Source of the DNA: Mixophyes australis
Lineage: Eukaryota; Chordata; Amphibia; Anura; Limnodynastidae
NCBI GenBank assembly: GCA_036250195.1
Contig: JAVHZZ010000005.1
Coordinates: forward strand, 133,229,147-133,293,146
Direction of reading: 5' to 3'
Length of the DNA stretch: 64,000 bases
The notes beneath the pieces were generated by a model. It was not told the DNA's origin. It was given only the letters and a program-made list of their open reading frames with translations, and made no database searches. Both the position numbers and the translations under genes were made by a program. Below are positions 22,652 to 32,985 of the stretch, in pieces. The first letter of the stretch is position 1, and the number at the start of each line of letters is the position of its first letter.

Positions 22652-23138
22652 TGTCGACGCATAAATGATTCAAAAAATATAAATATTTGAAAAAGCAAAG
22701 GTTATCTTTATTCTTACAAATTGCATATGCAATTGGCTTGTATTCATCATGAAACAGGCAATATCCTCTATGTAAGACAGAAGTTATATAGAAGTAACAC
22801 CACCCCTCTTACATACGTCACTAAGCACTTCACATACTAAAGAATGAATATACCTCATAAGGACAAATTTGGTTATATATAATCTCTACAACCTCATTAT
22901 AGTATATATATCTCTATGCCTAAGCAGGTCAAAGGGCATATGTGACCTCTTACACTCTTCTCTCTATATAGCATGACAGTTGCTGACTATTTTAACATCC
23001 TATGAATAGATGCCCTATTGTAGGGTATAACATAGAAAAAGATTTTAACAGAATACAGAAAACCATATGATCATACAGATTTTATACATCAACATTGTTT
23101 TATCCAACATATATTTGTACCATAATTTTTCCATTACA
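22652..23138 (-). repeat. 3' LTR of ERV copy 2
   Basis: Plus-strand ends TGTCGACGCATAAATG and TTTTTCCATTACA, 487 bp, nearly identical to 29279-29761. Confidence 0.92.
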
Positions 23139-23150
23139 TTTCCCCTCTTT
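23139..23150 (-). other. Polypurine tract of ERV copy 2
   Basis: On the minus strand it reads AAAGAGGGGAAA directly upstream of the 3' LTR. Confidence 0.75.
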
Positions 23151-23299
23151 GTAAAAACTATTCACACACTATAACCTTTAACTAAAAAAACATATCAACT
23201 ACAAAAAAATATAAAAAGAGATATTAATATTCTTTATAAAACTATCAAAGAGAAATGTTTATTTAAGTTGTGGTACAAATTTTCTATCCTCCTTGACAT

Positions 23300-24987
23300 T
23301 CTTCAATGCAATAGAAACATTCCTTTGTGAATCCGAGACTACATTTTAAAAGAAGATAAATTAATGCACATATTATTAAAAAAATAATAGCATATTTTCC
23401 TAATGTCCAAAATAGTCCTTTCCACTACCCTAATATTCCTGAAAATATACCTGTAAATCAAGTAGAAGGAATCCACTATCGAATTCTCTCACCAGTTATC
23501 ATCTTCTGTATCAATGTTGTTATGACTTATTCTGAATTTATTTTTTAATTTTGAAATATGTAACATATATTTATCTATTTCTTCTTCTCGGTTTGAAGTA
23601 TTATTAGAAATGTACGTACGCTAATACACATTATAAACCGTTTCCAAAGTGTGACAATATCCACTACTTTGTGCAGTTAAATAATCTAATAATAATCTCA
23701 TGTTGGATTAATTTAGTTTTATACGCTCAAAACTCTTTGGAAACCTATCTAAAAGTGTCATCATAAATTTCTGTAATGTTATCCAACAAATCAGCTAATT
23801 ATTCAATTGCTTTTAATATTATTTAAATATCCCACATGTCCATGAGTGAAAACATTTTCAAAACCTACCCTTACTTTGACTGAATGTTCTGTTTTAAAAA
23901 GATGTTTATATTTAGTACTTACAGTTTTTACAGATCTCCTCGTTCTGGGTTTTAAGTTCCGAGTAATCATGTCAACCAGATATTGATGTTCCATGATATT
24001 TGTGCTAGGAATTAATTCTCCAATATAACATATACCTTCAGAATTTGCAGCTGGCCATTTATATGCTCGCCTTCCACATATGAAATACAAATTCTCAAGA
24101 AGTATATATGGTATATCAGATATTAAACTATGAGCTGCCTCATAGCCCAATTCACAAGTGGTCCGATTAGCAGAATGTATTGACCACCTAATTATATTCC
24201 CACTCAATGTTATATTAATCAATTTTTCAATTATTGTTAAAGAATTAAACTGTACAATCCTCAAACGTTCCTTTATTGTTCCTAAATATATTTTCGATAC
24301 TTTATAATTCACTCCTTTCTGTTGAACCGTAGGTTTTGTAGTTTTATTATAACATGTTATATTTTCATGTATCACATTATAATACTCTATCAATTTTATA
24401 TGTGGTGGCATTGTAGTACTATACTCTTCTTTCGTTTTATTACCACATTTCTTTTCACCTAATTTTACTTTCATTTATAGAAAATGGTATAAGACCAACA
24501 TTATGATGTCTATGAGGTACTTGTATATAAACTCAACACTCACTAGTATTAAGTTTTTTCCTATTAACTAATGAAATACATCTATTGGATGTCGATCACT
24601 AAAAACATTTGGTTAATCTAAGCACCATTGTACGCATAGTTTTTCCATATGATGCTCACAATATTTACAAATACATGTTTGTGTTGAAGATAAATCTCCA
24701 CAATGGTTCTGTGATGGATCTCGTTTAACTCTCTTTTCCAAAACCATTACATTATTGTTCTTTGGTCCATTTACAGGGCTGTAAACATACAGATCAAGAA
24801 AAATACCAATTGCAAACATGATTAATGTTAAAACAAATAGCAATGTCCATAATTTTAAATTTGGTTGTGGACCAATTAACTCTGAATACCAGTTTCTTTC
24901 CATCTCTTGTCTTTTCCTCTTCACAAAATTTTCATCCCCTGACTGCGTCAAGTGGAGAGCATCTTGCCTTTGTAAGGGCTGAGACAT
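23300..24987 (-). pseudogene. env: ERV copy 2 env
   Basis: Envelope gene in two main open pieces. The leader piece (24987-24613, 124 codons) has about 45 mainly polar and charged residues, then a hydrophobic stretch (LWTLLFVLTLIMFAIGIFLD) and a basic EKRVKR site that could be a leader cleavage site. The second piece (24474-23803, 223 codons) has about six potential N-glycosylation sites, a GICYIG motif and a basic RTRRS site that fits the surface/transmembrane cleavage. Below 23803 the transmembrane ectodomain is broken by stops. A stop-containing gap separates the two pieces at 24613-24475. The long leader recalls epsilon- and spuma-type Env. This env is not functional. Confidence 0.78.
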
Positions 24988-25042
24988 TATTATGGTCTCA
25001 GAAATATCCCTTACTTGTAGAATAAAGGTGACAATTATCTTC

Positions 25043-26214
25043 TCACTTGTTCAGGATCGACTGCTTTCTTTCAATGGGAAGCGTGTATCCAAGTGCTTTT
25101 TCTTTGACCTTTATTGCTGTTGGCATCGTTAATAGCACAAGATATGGACCTCCCCACCGATCAGTCAACGATCCGGATCTTAAGAAACTTCTTACCATCA
25201 CCCAATCTCCCGAATTCAAATTATGACAGGCTCCGTCAATCGGAATCGGTTGTGTGCCTATCACAGCAGCTTGAATCTGTCTCAACTGTTAAGTAAACGA
25301 TAGAATGTAGTTAAGTCACATCATTAACTTGGCTTTGTCTGGTATTGCAATTCAGAGTTAATTAGGAATTTTTCCAAATAGAATCTCATACAGTGATAAA
25401 TTGAGAGGACCTCAAGGGGTTAATCTGATAGCATGTAAAACTATTGGCAATGCGTCAGGCCATAGCATCCTCGTTTCCTTTTATACTTTAGACAGTTTAT
25501 TTTTAATAATTCCATTGTATCTTTCAACTTTCCCACTACTTTGTGGATGGTACGGCACATGAAGCTGTTTTATACCTAATAATTCACACATTTGCTTAAA
25601 AACAGATCCAATAAAATGATGACCTCGATCAGAAGAAAGTACCTGTGGTATGCCATATCTACATACAAATTCTTGTACATTTTTTTTTTTTTGCTGTTAC
25701 ATTAGCGGTGGCTTTTGCAACTGAGTAACCTTCAACCTAACCACAAAATTGATCAACACATATTAATACATATTCTAACATCCTACACTTAGGAAGTTGG
25801 ATAAAATCAATTCGAATTATTTGAAATGGGCCGCCAGTTGGTGGCAGGTGATTAGGTATTGTTTTTACTGCCTTCCCTGCATTACTCTATAGGTAGATAA
25901 TACATCAAGCACAGTACCTGGCAGCTATGGCTGAAAATCCAGGTGCACACCAATACATATGGACTATATTCTTCATAGCAGTCTTACCTGCATGGGTTAA
26001 TCCATGACTCATGTGTGCCATTTGCTGGTAAGAGTGCTCTGAGAACTACAGGCTTACCTCCCTTTCCACGCCACAGTCCATCTTTACCAATTTGACATCC
26101 TGCCATTTCCCATCGGGCCTTTTCCTGTGAAACACAACCTTTTTGCATCTCAATTAGTTCAATTTGATCATGTATTTCAACATTTATAATTATAGTATTT
26201 TCAACAATCTGCAA
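25043..26214 (-). pseudogene. pol: ERV copy 2 integrase
   Basis: The zinc-binding region (about 26214-25900) has an in-frame TGA at the same codon as ERV copy 1. The core (about 25800-25400) is frameshifted, including at a long A/T run near 25680. The C-terminal domain (25285-25043) has the GPY-type motif WGGPYLVLLTMPTAIKV, which marks gamma/epsilon retroviral and many Gypsy integrases. The start of env lies about 55 bases downstream. Confidence 0.8.
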
Positions 26215-26347
26215 TGTCTCTTTCTGCTGCTTTCTTAGCAGTTAAGTTAGCTCTATGATTTTCTTTTGTTACTTCATCATGTCCTGTCATATGCGCTTGG
26301 CATTTAATAACTGCTACCTGTTTTGGTAACTGAATAGCATTCAATAA

Positions 26348-27252
26348 TTAATTTACAATTTCATGATGAGTGACTGTTGTACCTTCAGCTGTAATGACAT
26401 TTCTTTGTCCCCATATTTCAGCATAATCATGAACAACACCAAACCCATATTTACTATCCGTGTAAATATTTACTGTTTTATCCTCTGACAATTGACAAGC
26501 TTTAATTAATGCTTTTAATTCAGCGATCTGAGCAAAATGTGGAACCGATAAGCTTTCAGAATATATAGTCACATTATCATCCACTATTTCAAATCCTGAC
26601 TTCAATGCTCCTGTATCTTTTCTCCTATGACAACCACCATCTACATAGAAAATTAAATCAGGATTTTGCAATGGTATTTCTTAAATCTGATCATGATGCA
26701 GTAGTTTGCTACATGTATACAACACAATCATGTGGTTCATGAGCAAAATATTCAAAATTCTGACGTTCACTTTTGTTTGGATTCTCCTCATCTGATTCAC
26801 TTAATGACAAATTATTATCATCTGTATTCAAATATACCTTCCCCTCCCTTTTTAATCTTACCAGGTTCAATATCAGAAGTAATAAACAATTGTAGCAGAA
26901 TATTTAAAACGTTACTTCTGACAAGTGTAGTATTTGCAGCCATTAGAAGAATCAATTCCCATTTTGTTAGTCTGCAATTTGTAACATGTCTAGTCATATG
27001 ACAATTTAAAAGCGTTAGTACAACATGTGACACTTGAACAGTAAGTGGATTTCCCAAAACTATTAGCATATTTGTCTACCAACATAGCTGTGGCTGCAAC
27101 AGTTTTAAACAATTTGGAAGCCTTCTAGCCACGGGATCAAGTTGCTTACTGTAGTATGCAACAGGTCTGGGGATATTCCCATGGGGCTGTGTCAAAACAC
27201 CAGCTGCATGACCTGAATATTCATGACAAAACAAAATAAGTGACAACTCATA
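26348..27252 (-). pseudogene. pol: ERV copy 2 RNase H
   Basis: Fragments from FCHEYSGHAAGVLTQ (27252 on) through a frameshift near 27075 to the clear RNase H body (26671-26348): YVDGGCHRRKDTGALKSG, ELKALIKACQLS and YTDSKYGFGVVHDYAEIW, with acidic residues as expected for the active site. Separated from integrase by stops. Confidence 0.8.
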
Positions 27253-27850
27253 ATTTGATACATTTGGTTTCAATTTAACAGAGATTGGGCTAATCTTCAT
27301 TTTCCCAGACTCATTTAAATCTGTAGTCCACAACTGACTAGGTACATTTTCTAGCATGTCATCTACCATATTATTTAGCCCTATTTGTTAGCACCATACA
27401 AGCTGAATTTCATATGTGTCGTGATAAGGCATATTAGCATCTATATCAAGCGCTATCTGCACTTCATGTCTATTTCTCTCAGGTATGTCTAAAAACACTC
27501 CATCATGAGTACAATATATTGAACATCCTAACTTACACAACAAGTCTCTACCTAATAAATTAGAAGAAGCATTTGCTGCTAATAAAAAAAATAATAATGT
27601 TTATCTGTGATAGGACTTTAAGTGACTTTTTATCTGGCTCTATTTGTTTTAAAGAAATTACATGACCAACAACTACTATAACAATTCTGTCTGTAACTGT
27701 TAACAAAATTTAATTTTTTAGTACTGATCTTGCAGTTCCCGTATCAATCAGAAATTCATGCTTATTACCATTAACTGTCATATTCACAATGGGGTCCTAT
27801 ACATTGGTTTTTAATACTGGACACATGTATACAAGAGCTGCTTAAGACCG
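27253..27850 (-). pseudogene. pol: ERV copy 2 protease and RT N-terminus (RT core deleted)
   Basis: The protease region (about 27780-27400) is decayed but recognisable by comparison with 11768-11962. The RT N-terminus follows (27369-27260: WTTDLNESGKMKISPISVKL). Directly after it the sequence enters RNase H. About 900 bp that should encode the RT palm, fingers and YxDD motif are missing. The junction is the same as in ERV copy 1. Confidence 0.78.
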
Positions 27851-28525
27851 TTAATCAATATTATCCTGAGAGGTTGTTGTTTGATCTGGTCTTACCCGAT
27901 TGTCTCTTTGTTTTCTAGGCTTTCTGCAATACTTGGAAAAATGCCCCCTCTCCTGGCAGTTATAACATATCACTTGTGATCTGTTACTTCTGTCAGGATT
28001 TTTAACCCTTACATTAGTTTCAACCTTTTTAATTACCATATTATCCTCATGATGTGCAGCAATTGTGGCTAAGCCATCAATATCCTTTATAGCCCATAGA
28101 GGGTCATGAATTTGCACTCTGACTTTTAAATTATTTTTTAACCCTTCCACAACAGCACTAGTCAAAATACTTTTAAAATCCGCTTTTGCAAACACATCAG
28201 AAACACCCGAATAATTTACAACTTCTCTTCTGAATCTAGCATTATATTCTCTTACCCTTTCAATTGTACCCTGTTTAATCGAAAAAACTTTAGAATAATC
28301 TAAAAATTTAGCCATAGCAAAATTACACTGTACATAAATTTCAACTCTTGCACTATTGCTAAGGGTTTGACAATTAGCCTCATTTAACCAAATTTGCAAA
28401 GCTTGCGTTTCTTTACTTTTAAAAACACCCTTTCCTATTTCTCCTAGGACATTTATATCAAAATTTCCTTTTTCTGTAAATTCAGGATAACCATTTCTGC
28501 ACATATTGAACAGACCTTTTTCCAT
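27851..28525 (-). pseudogene. gag: ERV copy 2 gag (capsid-nucleocapsid, short)
   Basis: A 224-codon open frame starting MEKGLFNMCRNGYPEF. Residues of about 60-150 resemble a retroviral capsid C-terminal half (IKQGTIERVREYNARFRREV). A single CCHC zinc knuckle (CYNCQERGHFSKYC) lies near residue 190, followed by a basic tail. Retroviral Gag is usually 450 residues or more, so the matrix and N-terminal capsid part is probably missing or hidden in the leader. This is the most intact gene in the provirus. Confidence 0.78.
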
Positions 28526-29257
28526 ATTTATGGAACATAATAGCTACTGGAGAACCAGGGGGAAATTTTTTTTAACCTACCATTAGGCTTTTCCAGTGTG
28601 GTTGCATATGCTTCCATGGCGCAGCTTATCTTTTTTATACTCCAGTGTCTGCGCTATGGTAATAGGGCTACACTCACTATTAATATGCAACTCCCTGTTT
28701 ACCGGCTCCAACCGTTATTAGGGAATCCACACCTTATCTCGTCCGATAACTCCTGGACTTATCACACACTCGCGTTACACGCACTGCTATCTAAGGCCTT
28801 ATAGTGTATTTTTATGTTTCACCGTAAGTGACTTGGAACTATTCTTTGCCTCCTTCAAACGTTAACCTGAGTGATATTTGAATTTGGCAACTGACCTGCA
28901 TTCTGGCCTTGTAAAGAAAGCCCAATCACACTCGCATACATTCAATTATTAATTCCATGGCTAACAAGGTATAACAGTCTCTGAGTAATAAACATAAAAG
29001 AGAAATTCTAATTGGTACCAAATCTATGCTAAATACCTCTATTCAAAAATATAAAGCATATAGACAAACAATTAAAGAGACGTTTGCTATTTCACACTTA
29101 CAGAGATAACTATAAATACCTTTTCAGCAAACCCAGAGAGTGGGAGACAGAAATATATAATCATAAGATAAAAATATATTACCTTTTTGGCCACCATTGA
29201 GTATATATTTTCCTCTCCCCTCTTCCAGAAGTGTTGGCTGATCGATAATTATAGATA
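28526..29257 (-). other. ERV copy 2 5' leader
   Basis: About 730 bp with no convincing frame, aligned with 12991-13683 of copy 1. It could be an untranslated leader or a decayed gag N-terminus. Confidence 0.55.
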
Positions 29258-29275
29258 TTTCGATGGGCACCTCCA
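29258..29275 (-). other. Primer-binding site, ERV copy 2
   Basis: On the minus strand it begins TGGAGGTGCCCATCGAAA, three bases after the 5' LTR. It resembles the complement of the tRNA-Gln 3' end with one extra base. The assignment is tentative. Confidence 0.5.
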
Positions 29276-29278
29276 AAA

Positions 29279-29761
29279 TGTCGACGCATAAATGATTCAA
29301 AAAATATAAATATTTGAAAAAGCAAAGGTTATCTTTATTCTTACAAATTGCATATGCAATTGGCTTGTATTCATCATGAAACAGGCAATATCCTCTATGT
29401 AAGACAGAAGTTATATAGAAGTAACACCACCCCTCTTACATACGTCACTAACCACTTCACATACTAAAGAATATACCTCATAAGGACAAATTTGGTTATA
29501 TATAATCTCTACAACCTCATTATAGTATATATATTTCTATGCCTAAGCAGGTCAAAGGGCATATGTGACCTCTTACACTCTTCTCTCTATATAGCATGAC
29601 AGTTGCTGACTATTTTAACATCCTATGAATAGATGCCCTATTGTAGGGTATAACATAGAAAAATATTTTAACAGAATACAGAAAACCATATGATCATACA
29701 GATTTTATACATCAACATTGTTTTATCCAACATATATTTGTACCATAATTTTTCCATTACA
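29279..29761 (-). repeat. 5' LTR of ERV copy 2
   Basis: 483 bp, nearly identical to 22652-23138. Differences seen by eye are AACCAC/AAGCAC, a missing GAAT repeat, one T/C and one T/G. Confidence 0.92.
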
Positions 29762-29766
29762 ATCTG
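29762..29766. repeat. TSD of ERV copy 2, right (ATCTG)
   Basis: Identical to 22647-22651. Confidence 0.9.
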
Positions 29767-29985
29767 CTGACCCGTACTGCACATCCCAGGCTCTCAGTGC
29801 CTTTTTCATTTCACTCCTTGTTGCTGTGTAAGAAATTTCCAACTTCTTTGCTTGGCACAGTACCTCAAGGTCCGCCCTGGACACTTTACTGTACTTTGCC
29901 AGCCTGTGCGTTCTCCTGGCTGCAGTTATTCTTCTCCTGAATAACTCGGCTCTCCTGACTGCTGCACGAAAAGCCGACCGGGTTT
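29767..29985 (-). pseudogene. Gmr1-like 5' leader and gag start, right of ERV copy 2
   Basis: Downstream of the primer-binding site on the minus strand. One frame (29900 to the insertion) reads KVSRADLEVLCQAKKLEISY and continues in the same frame, across the ERV and its TSD, into the acidic segment at 22646. No initiator is certain. Confidence 0.65.
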
Positions 29986-30003
29986 ATCCCACTGCTGCCA
30001 CCA
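29986..30003 (-). other. Primer-binding site, tRNA-Leu type
   Basis: On the minus strand TGGTGGCAGCAGTGGGAT, six bases after the 5' LTR. From memory it matches the complement of the vertebrate tRNA-Leu(AAG) 3' end including CCA, with one mismatch. Confidence 0.7.
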
Positions 30004-30009
30004 GAAATC

Positions 30010-31094
30010 TGTGACAGGATGGACTGCCTATGCCACCCTGTCTGTTGTTGCTGGGAACCAGCTGGGCTTACTTTTGCCACCGTTCCCTTTTATTATCCAA
30101 AAAGCGCCCTATTGCCGCAGTAGGAGGGGCTTACACAAGCTGCCACCACTGGACTCCTTACCGGCATCCAGTAACGGGTTTCTTCTGGGTCACTGACGCT
30201 GCTAGCGTGTCTCCTTGCTGGTGTACCTGGCTGGTAACTCCGGACCTCTTACTATGGATCCGGGTTGCTGTGAATGGATCTCCCCTGGCCTATCACACTA
30301 ACCAGGGCTGCTGGGTAGCGCATAGCGTTGGCACTGGAATAGCTTGGGTCCAAACCACAGAGACAACCGGAGAACGGATTAGATTTTAGGGTCTAATCTG
30401 CAGATCACAGGAAAACCGCAATATTGAAGATGATTCCAAGCAGGTCTTTAAAGCAAGATGTTTATTGCTCACACACACTGGTGGAAGGTCCCAGTATGAT
30501 CAGGTCAGATGACAATTCAGAAGAACAACTATATGCTCACAGAGCACCTCTTTTATACAGTTCAGAAATAGTCTATTTTTAGAAACAGGATATACTCTAT
30601 TGAAACCGAAATTTACATGCATTTCAAGGCTAACAAAATTTACACTTAGCTATGAAATTCACTCTGGCAAAGGCCAAACAGTAACGACCCCCTGATGAGG
30701 TCTTTGGCCAGAGCAGGCGTGACACTTCATCACAAAACTTCGTTAGCACTTTCTGCTATCAGACTTCTTTGCACATGTCCCAATTGCAGGTTTCCACAAG
30801 CAACCTTATAAATCCTTAACAATGACACTTCCATACTAAATACATCTCAATACACACAAGACACTCCATCCACAAAGGCCTATTGTATCAGATATATACA
30901 TCAGAAATAAGGCATATCCTTTAGTAAGGTGAAACCAGGAAAGACCAACTTTTCTATCCTGGTATCAGAGATAACGACTTCCTATCTTACAATAAACAGA
31001 AATAAATGCCTATGTAGTTATATAAATTTGCGCCCTGCTATATTTCCTTTAAATACATTTTTACCAAAAGTTATTTAATAGTGATCCAGTCACA
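30010..31094 (-). repeat. LTR family A, copy A3 (5' LTR of the Gmr1-like element)
   Basis: Plus-strand ends TGTGACAGGATGGAC and GATCCAGTCACA, 1085 bp. It is close to A2 and continues on its inner side into the primer-binding site. Confidence 0.88.
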
Positions 31095-32339
31095 CTTGCC
31101 TGAGAAATTAATGTTATTTTTTTGGACATACCTGTTTTCTGCGTGCGGAAGTGGTCACCTACTGACTGGCCCCCAGATGATCTGGCCATTCAAAGTCTTC
31201 ATGTCTTTAACTGGCCAAACAGTACTACTGACCTGTGATTGGCCAGCATAGGTGAATATTTTGCTTGCTATTGTCAGTGACCTCACTGATGGAGTTCTGC
31301 AGTGCCTGAGGTTGTTTGCTGCATTTCTAGTAGTTTCTAGTTCCTTATAAAGTAAAACGAGGCTACATTTTTCCAAACACAAATTGAAAATTCAAAGCTT
31401 TCCTAGCTCCTACCTTTTAATAGTCTTACATTTTCATTAAAGTAATCTAATATTCAAGGAAATTTCCTTTCATTAAAACATTTGTGTGAATATTTGATCT
31501 ATGTGAGCATTTATTATTGTGTCCTTTCAATTTAATGTACTATATGGAGTACTACAGCATGTTCATCTTAAAGAATATTTGCTGCCACAATATAAAAAAC
31601 AAAAGCTGCTAAGTATAATGTACATCTTTTGGTGGTTCATTTATATGTCTGATTTTGCATCCATAGATAAATTTAAAGATCATGTCCACTCCACTTTTTT
31701 TTTTCCATTCTTTATTGTTTTTTGAATGCCTTGTGAACATTATTATTCTCTTGCCTTATGGATGCAAAAAGAACTTCTTAGCAGCATCGGGGTAACTGTA
31801 ACTGTTTTGGTGAGTGCAGTAACTGTGTAAAAAAAAAAAAAAAAAGTAATAAAAAACGAAATAAATTGATTAAAAACAAACCTTAAATGTAATTCTAACT
31901 GCCTGCAAAGCTATGAAAAATTGGAATATTAGGGAGGATTACTGCAGGAAATGTTACTAAATATCTAAGGAATATGATTTTTTTTTTTTTTAAAGGAAAT
32001 GTAGGGCGTCCTTTTCTCAAAGTATAAATAGGTACATTTAAAGCTATGCTAACAAACTAAAGAAACTGTAAGATACTTACTCCTGCAGGCACCGTCATCG
32101 TCCTATTGTTATTAGAGATGTGTGGATTTTCAAGGTACTTATACTGCTGAATATTCACCCCAGTTTTAAAGGGCCTATTTGCTTGTCTCAATGTTTTAAA
32201 AATTTCAGACTACACAAATGTGTCTTGCCTTTTAATAACCGTTTAACACAATTTTAAACTGACAAATCGTACACACACAATAGTAAAGGCAAAATGTATC
32301 TTTAAGGACCACTAAAAACCGAGTGCCATAAGAACAACA
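31095..32339. other. Unassigned sequence
   Basis: AT-rich with poly-A and poly-T runs (near 31830 and 31980). No transposon end, exon or RNA gene could be supported. Probably intronic if GALNT1 continues to the right. Confidence 0.5.
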
Positions 32340-32347
32340 CTTTAGAC

Positions 32348-32977
32348 CAGGGGTCAGGGAACTTTTTTTCCTTTTACCCCCAAATATATTTAGATACACA
32401 GATGTTACCCCCTTGATTTGAAAGGAAGGAAATCATATATTATTAATTATTGGAATCCAAAATCTTATTGAGTCTATTCAAAATTTCTTTGAAAGCTTCA
32501 ACTTCAAAACTTCAGGTTTTGGAGAAATAATGTTGCTTCATTTTTGACACGAGAGCATCAATATTGGGGCATTTTGATGTTGGAGCAATTTGGATACAGT
32601 CTTCAGCGTCCAATCGATTTATCTGCTTTGTTTTTATGTTTGTTAGAGTGGAAAATCCTTGTTCGCAAAGGTAGGTTGTTGCAAAAGGCAGCAACTTTTT
32701 GACTGCCTCCTCATGTGCAATTTTGAATGCCTTTGCAGCTGGTGACATCCAAAAATATGACAGATCTGCTTTGTTTTCAAATGCAATACGTGCTTCATTA
32801 TTGCTTCGAAGCTCAAGAAGTGCCTCTGCCAACCCTTGAGGCTCTTCTGGTACAACAACAATTTCTCATTTAAAGGGGTCTACAATCCAACTGACAGCAT
32901 GTGAATCGGCAGCATTACCCCCAGGAATTTCATTTTTACCCCATTTGGGGTAATTTACCCCTGTTCCCTGACCACTG
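32348..32977 (-). mobile_element. hAT transposon remnant, 630 bp
   Basis: Flanked by the 8-bp TSD CTTTAGAC (32340-32347 and 32978-32985). The ends are CAGGGGTCAGGGAAC and, in reverse complement, CAGTGGTCAGGGAAC. It retains the 3' end of a transposase gene and is otherwise internally deleted. Confidence 0.85.
32512..32832 (-). pseudogene. hAT transposase C-terminal fragment
   Basis: A 106-codon frame ending in the hAT dimerisation region: LLPFATTYLCEQGFSTLTNI followed by KTKQINRLDAED. This resembles the C-termini of hAT-derived ZBED/SCAND3-like proteins. The catalytic and BED zinc-finger regions are absent. The frame is open by chance or recent age. No function is expected. Confidence 0.8.
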
Positions 32978-32985
32978 CTTTAGAC

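Larger units (their letters stand above)
22652..29761 (-). mobile_element. Endogenous retrovirus, copy 2 (defective, recent)
   Basis: A 7.1-kb provirus on the minus strand, flanked by the 5-bp TSD ATCTG. Order: 5' LTR (29761-29279), primer-binding site, leader, gag, protease, RT N-terminus fused by deletion to RNase H, integrase, env, polypurine tract, 3' LTR (23138-22652). The two LTRs differ at about three substitutions and one 4-bp indel by eye, so integration was recent on the scale of this locus. Even so, gag, pol and env carry stops and frameshifts, several shared with ERV copy 1. It interrupts gag of the Gmr1-like element. Confidence 0.9.
18990..31094 (-). mobile_element. Gmr1-like Ty3/Gypsy retrotransposon (interrupted by ERV copy 2)
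   Basis: On the minus strand: 5' LTR (31094-30010), primer-binding site, gag start, [ERV copy 2], gag zinc knuckle, protease, integrase zinc domain, reverse transcriptase, RNase H, polypurine tract, 3' LTR (20067-18990). RNase H ends only about 100 bp before the polypurine tract, so there is no room for integrase after it. Integrase instead lies before reverse transcriptase. This Ty1/copia-like order within Ty3/Gypsy is known from the Gmr1 group of deuterostomes. Much of capsid, the integrase core and the first half of RT are deleted, so the copy cannot move by itself. The two LTRs differ by about 2 percent by eye. Confidence 0.82.
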
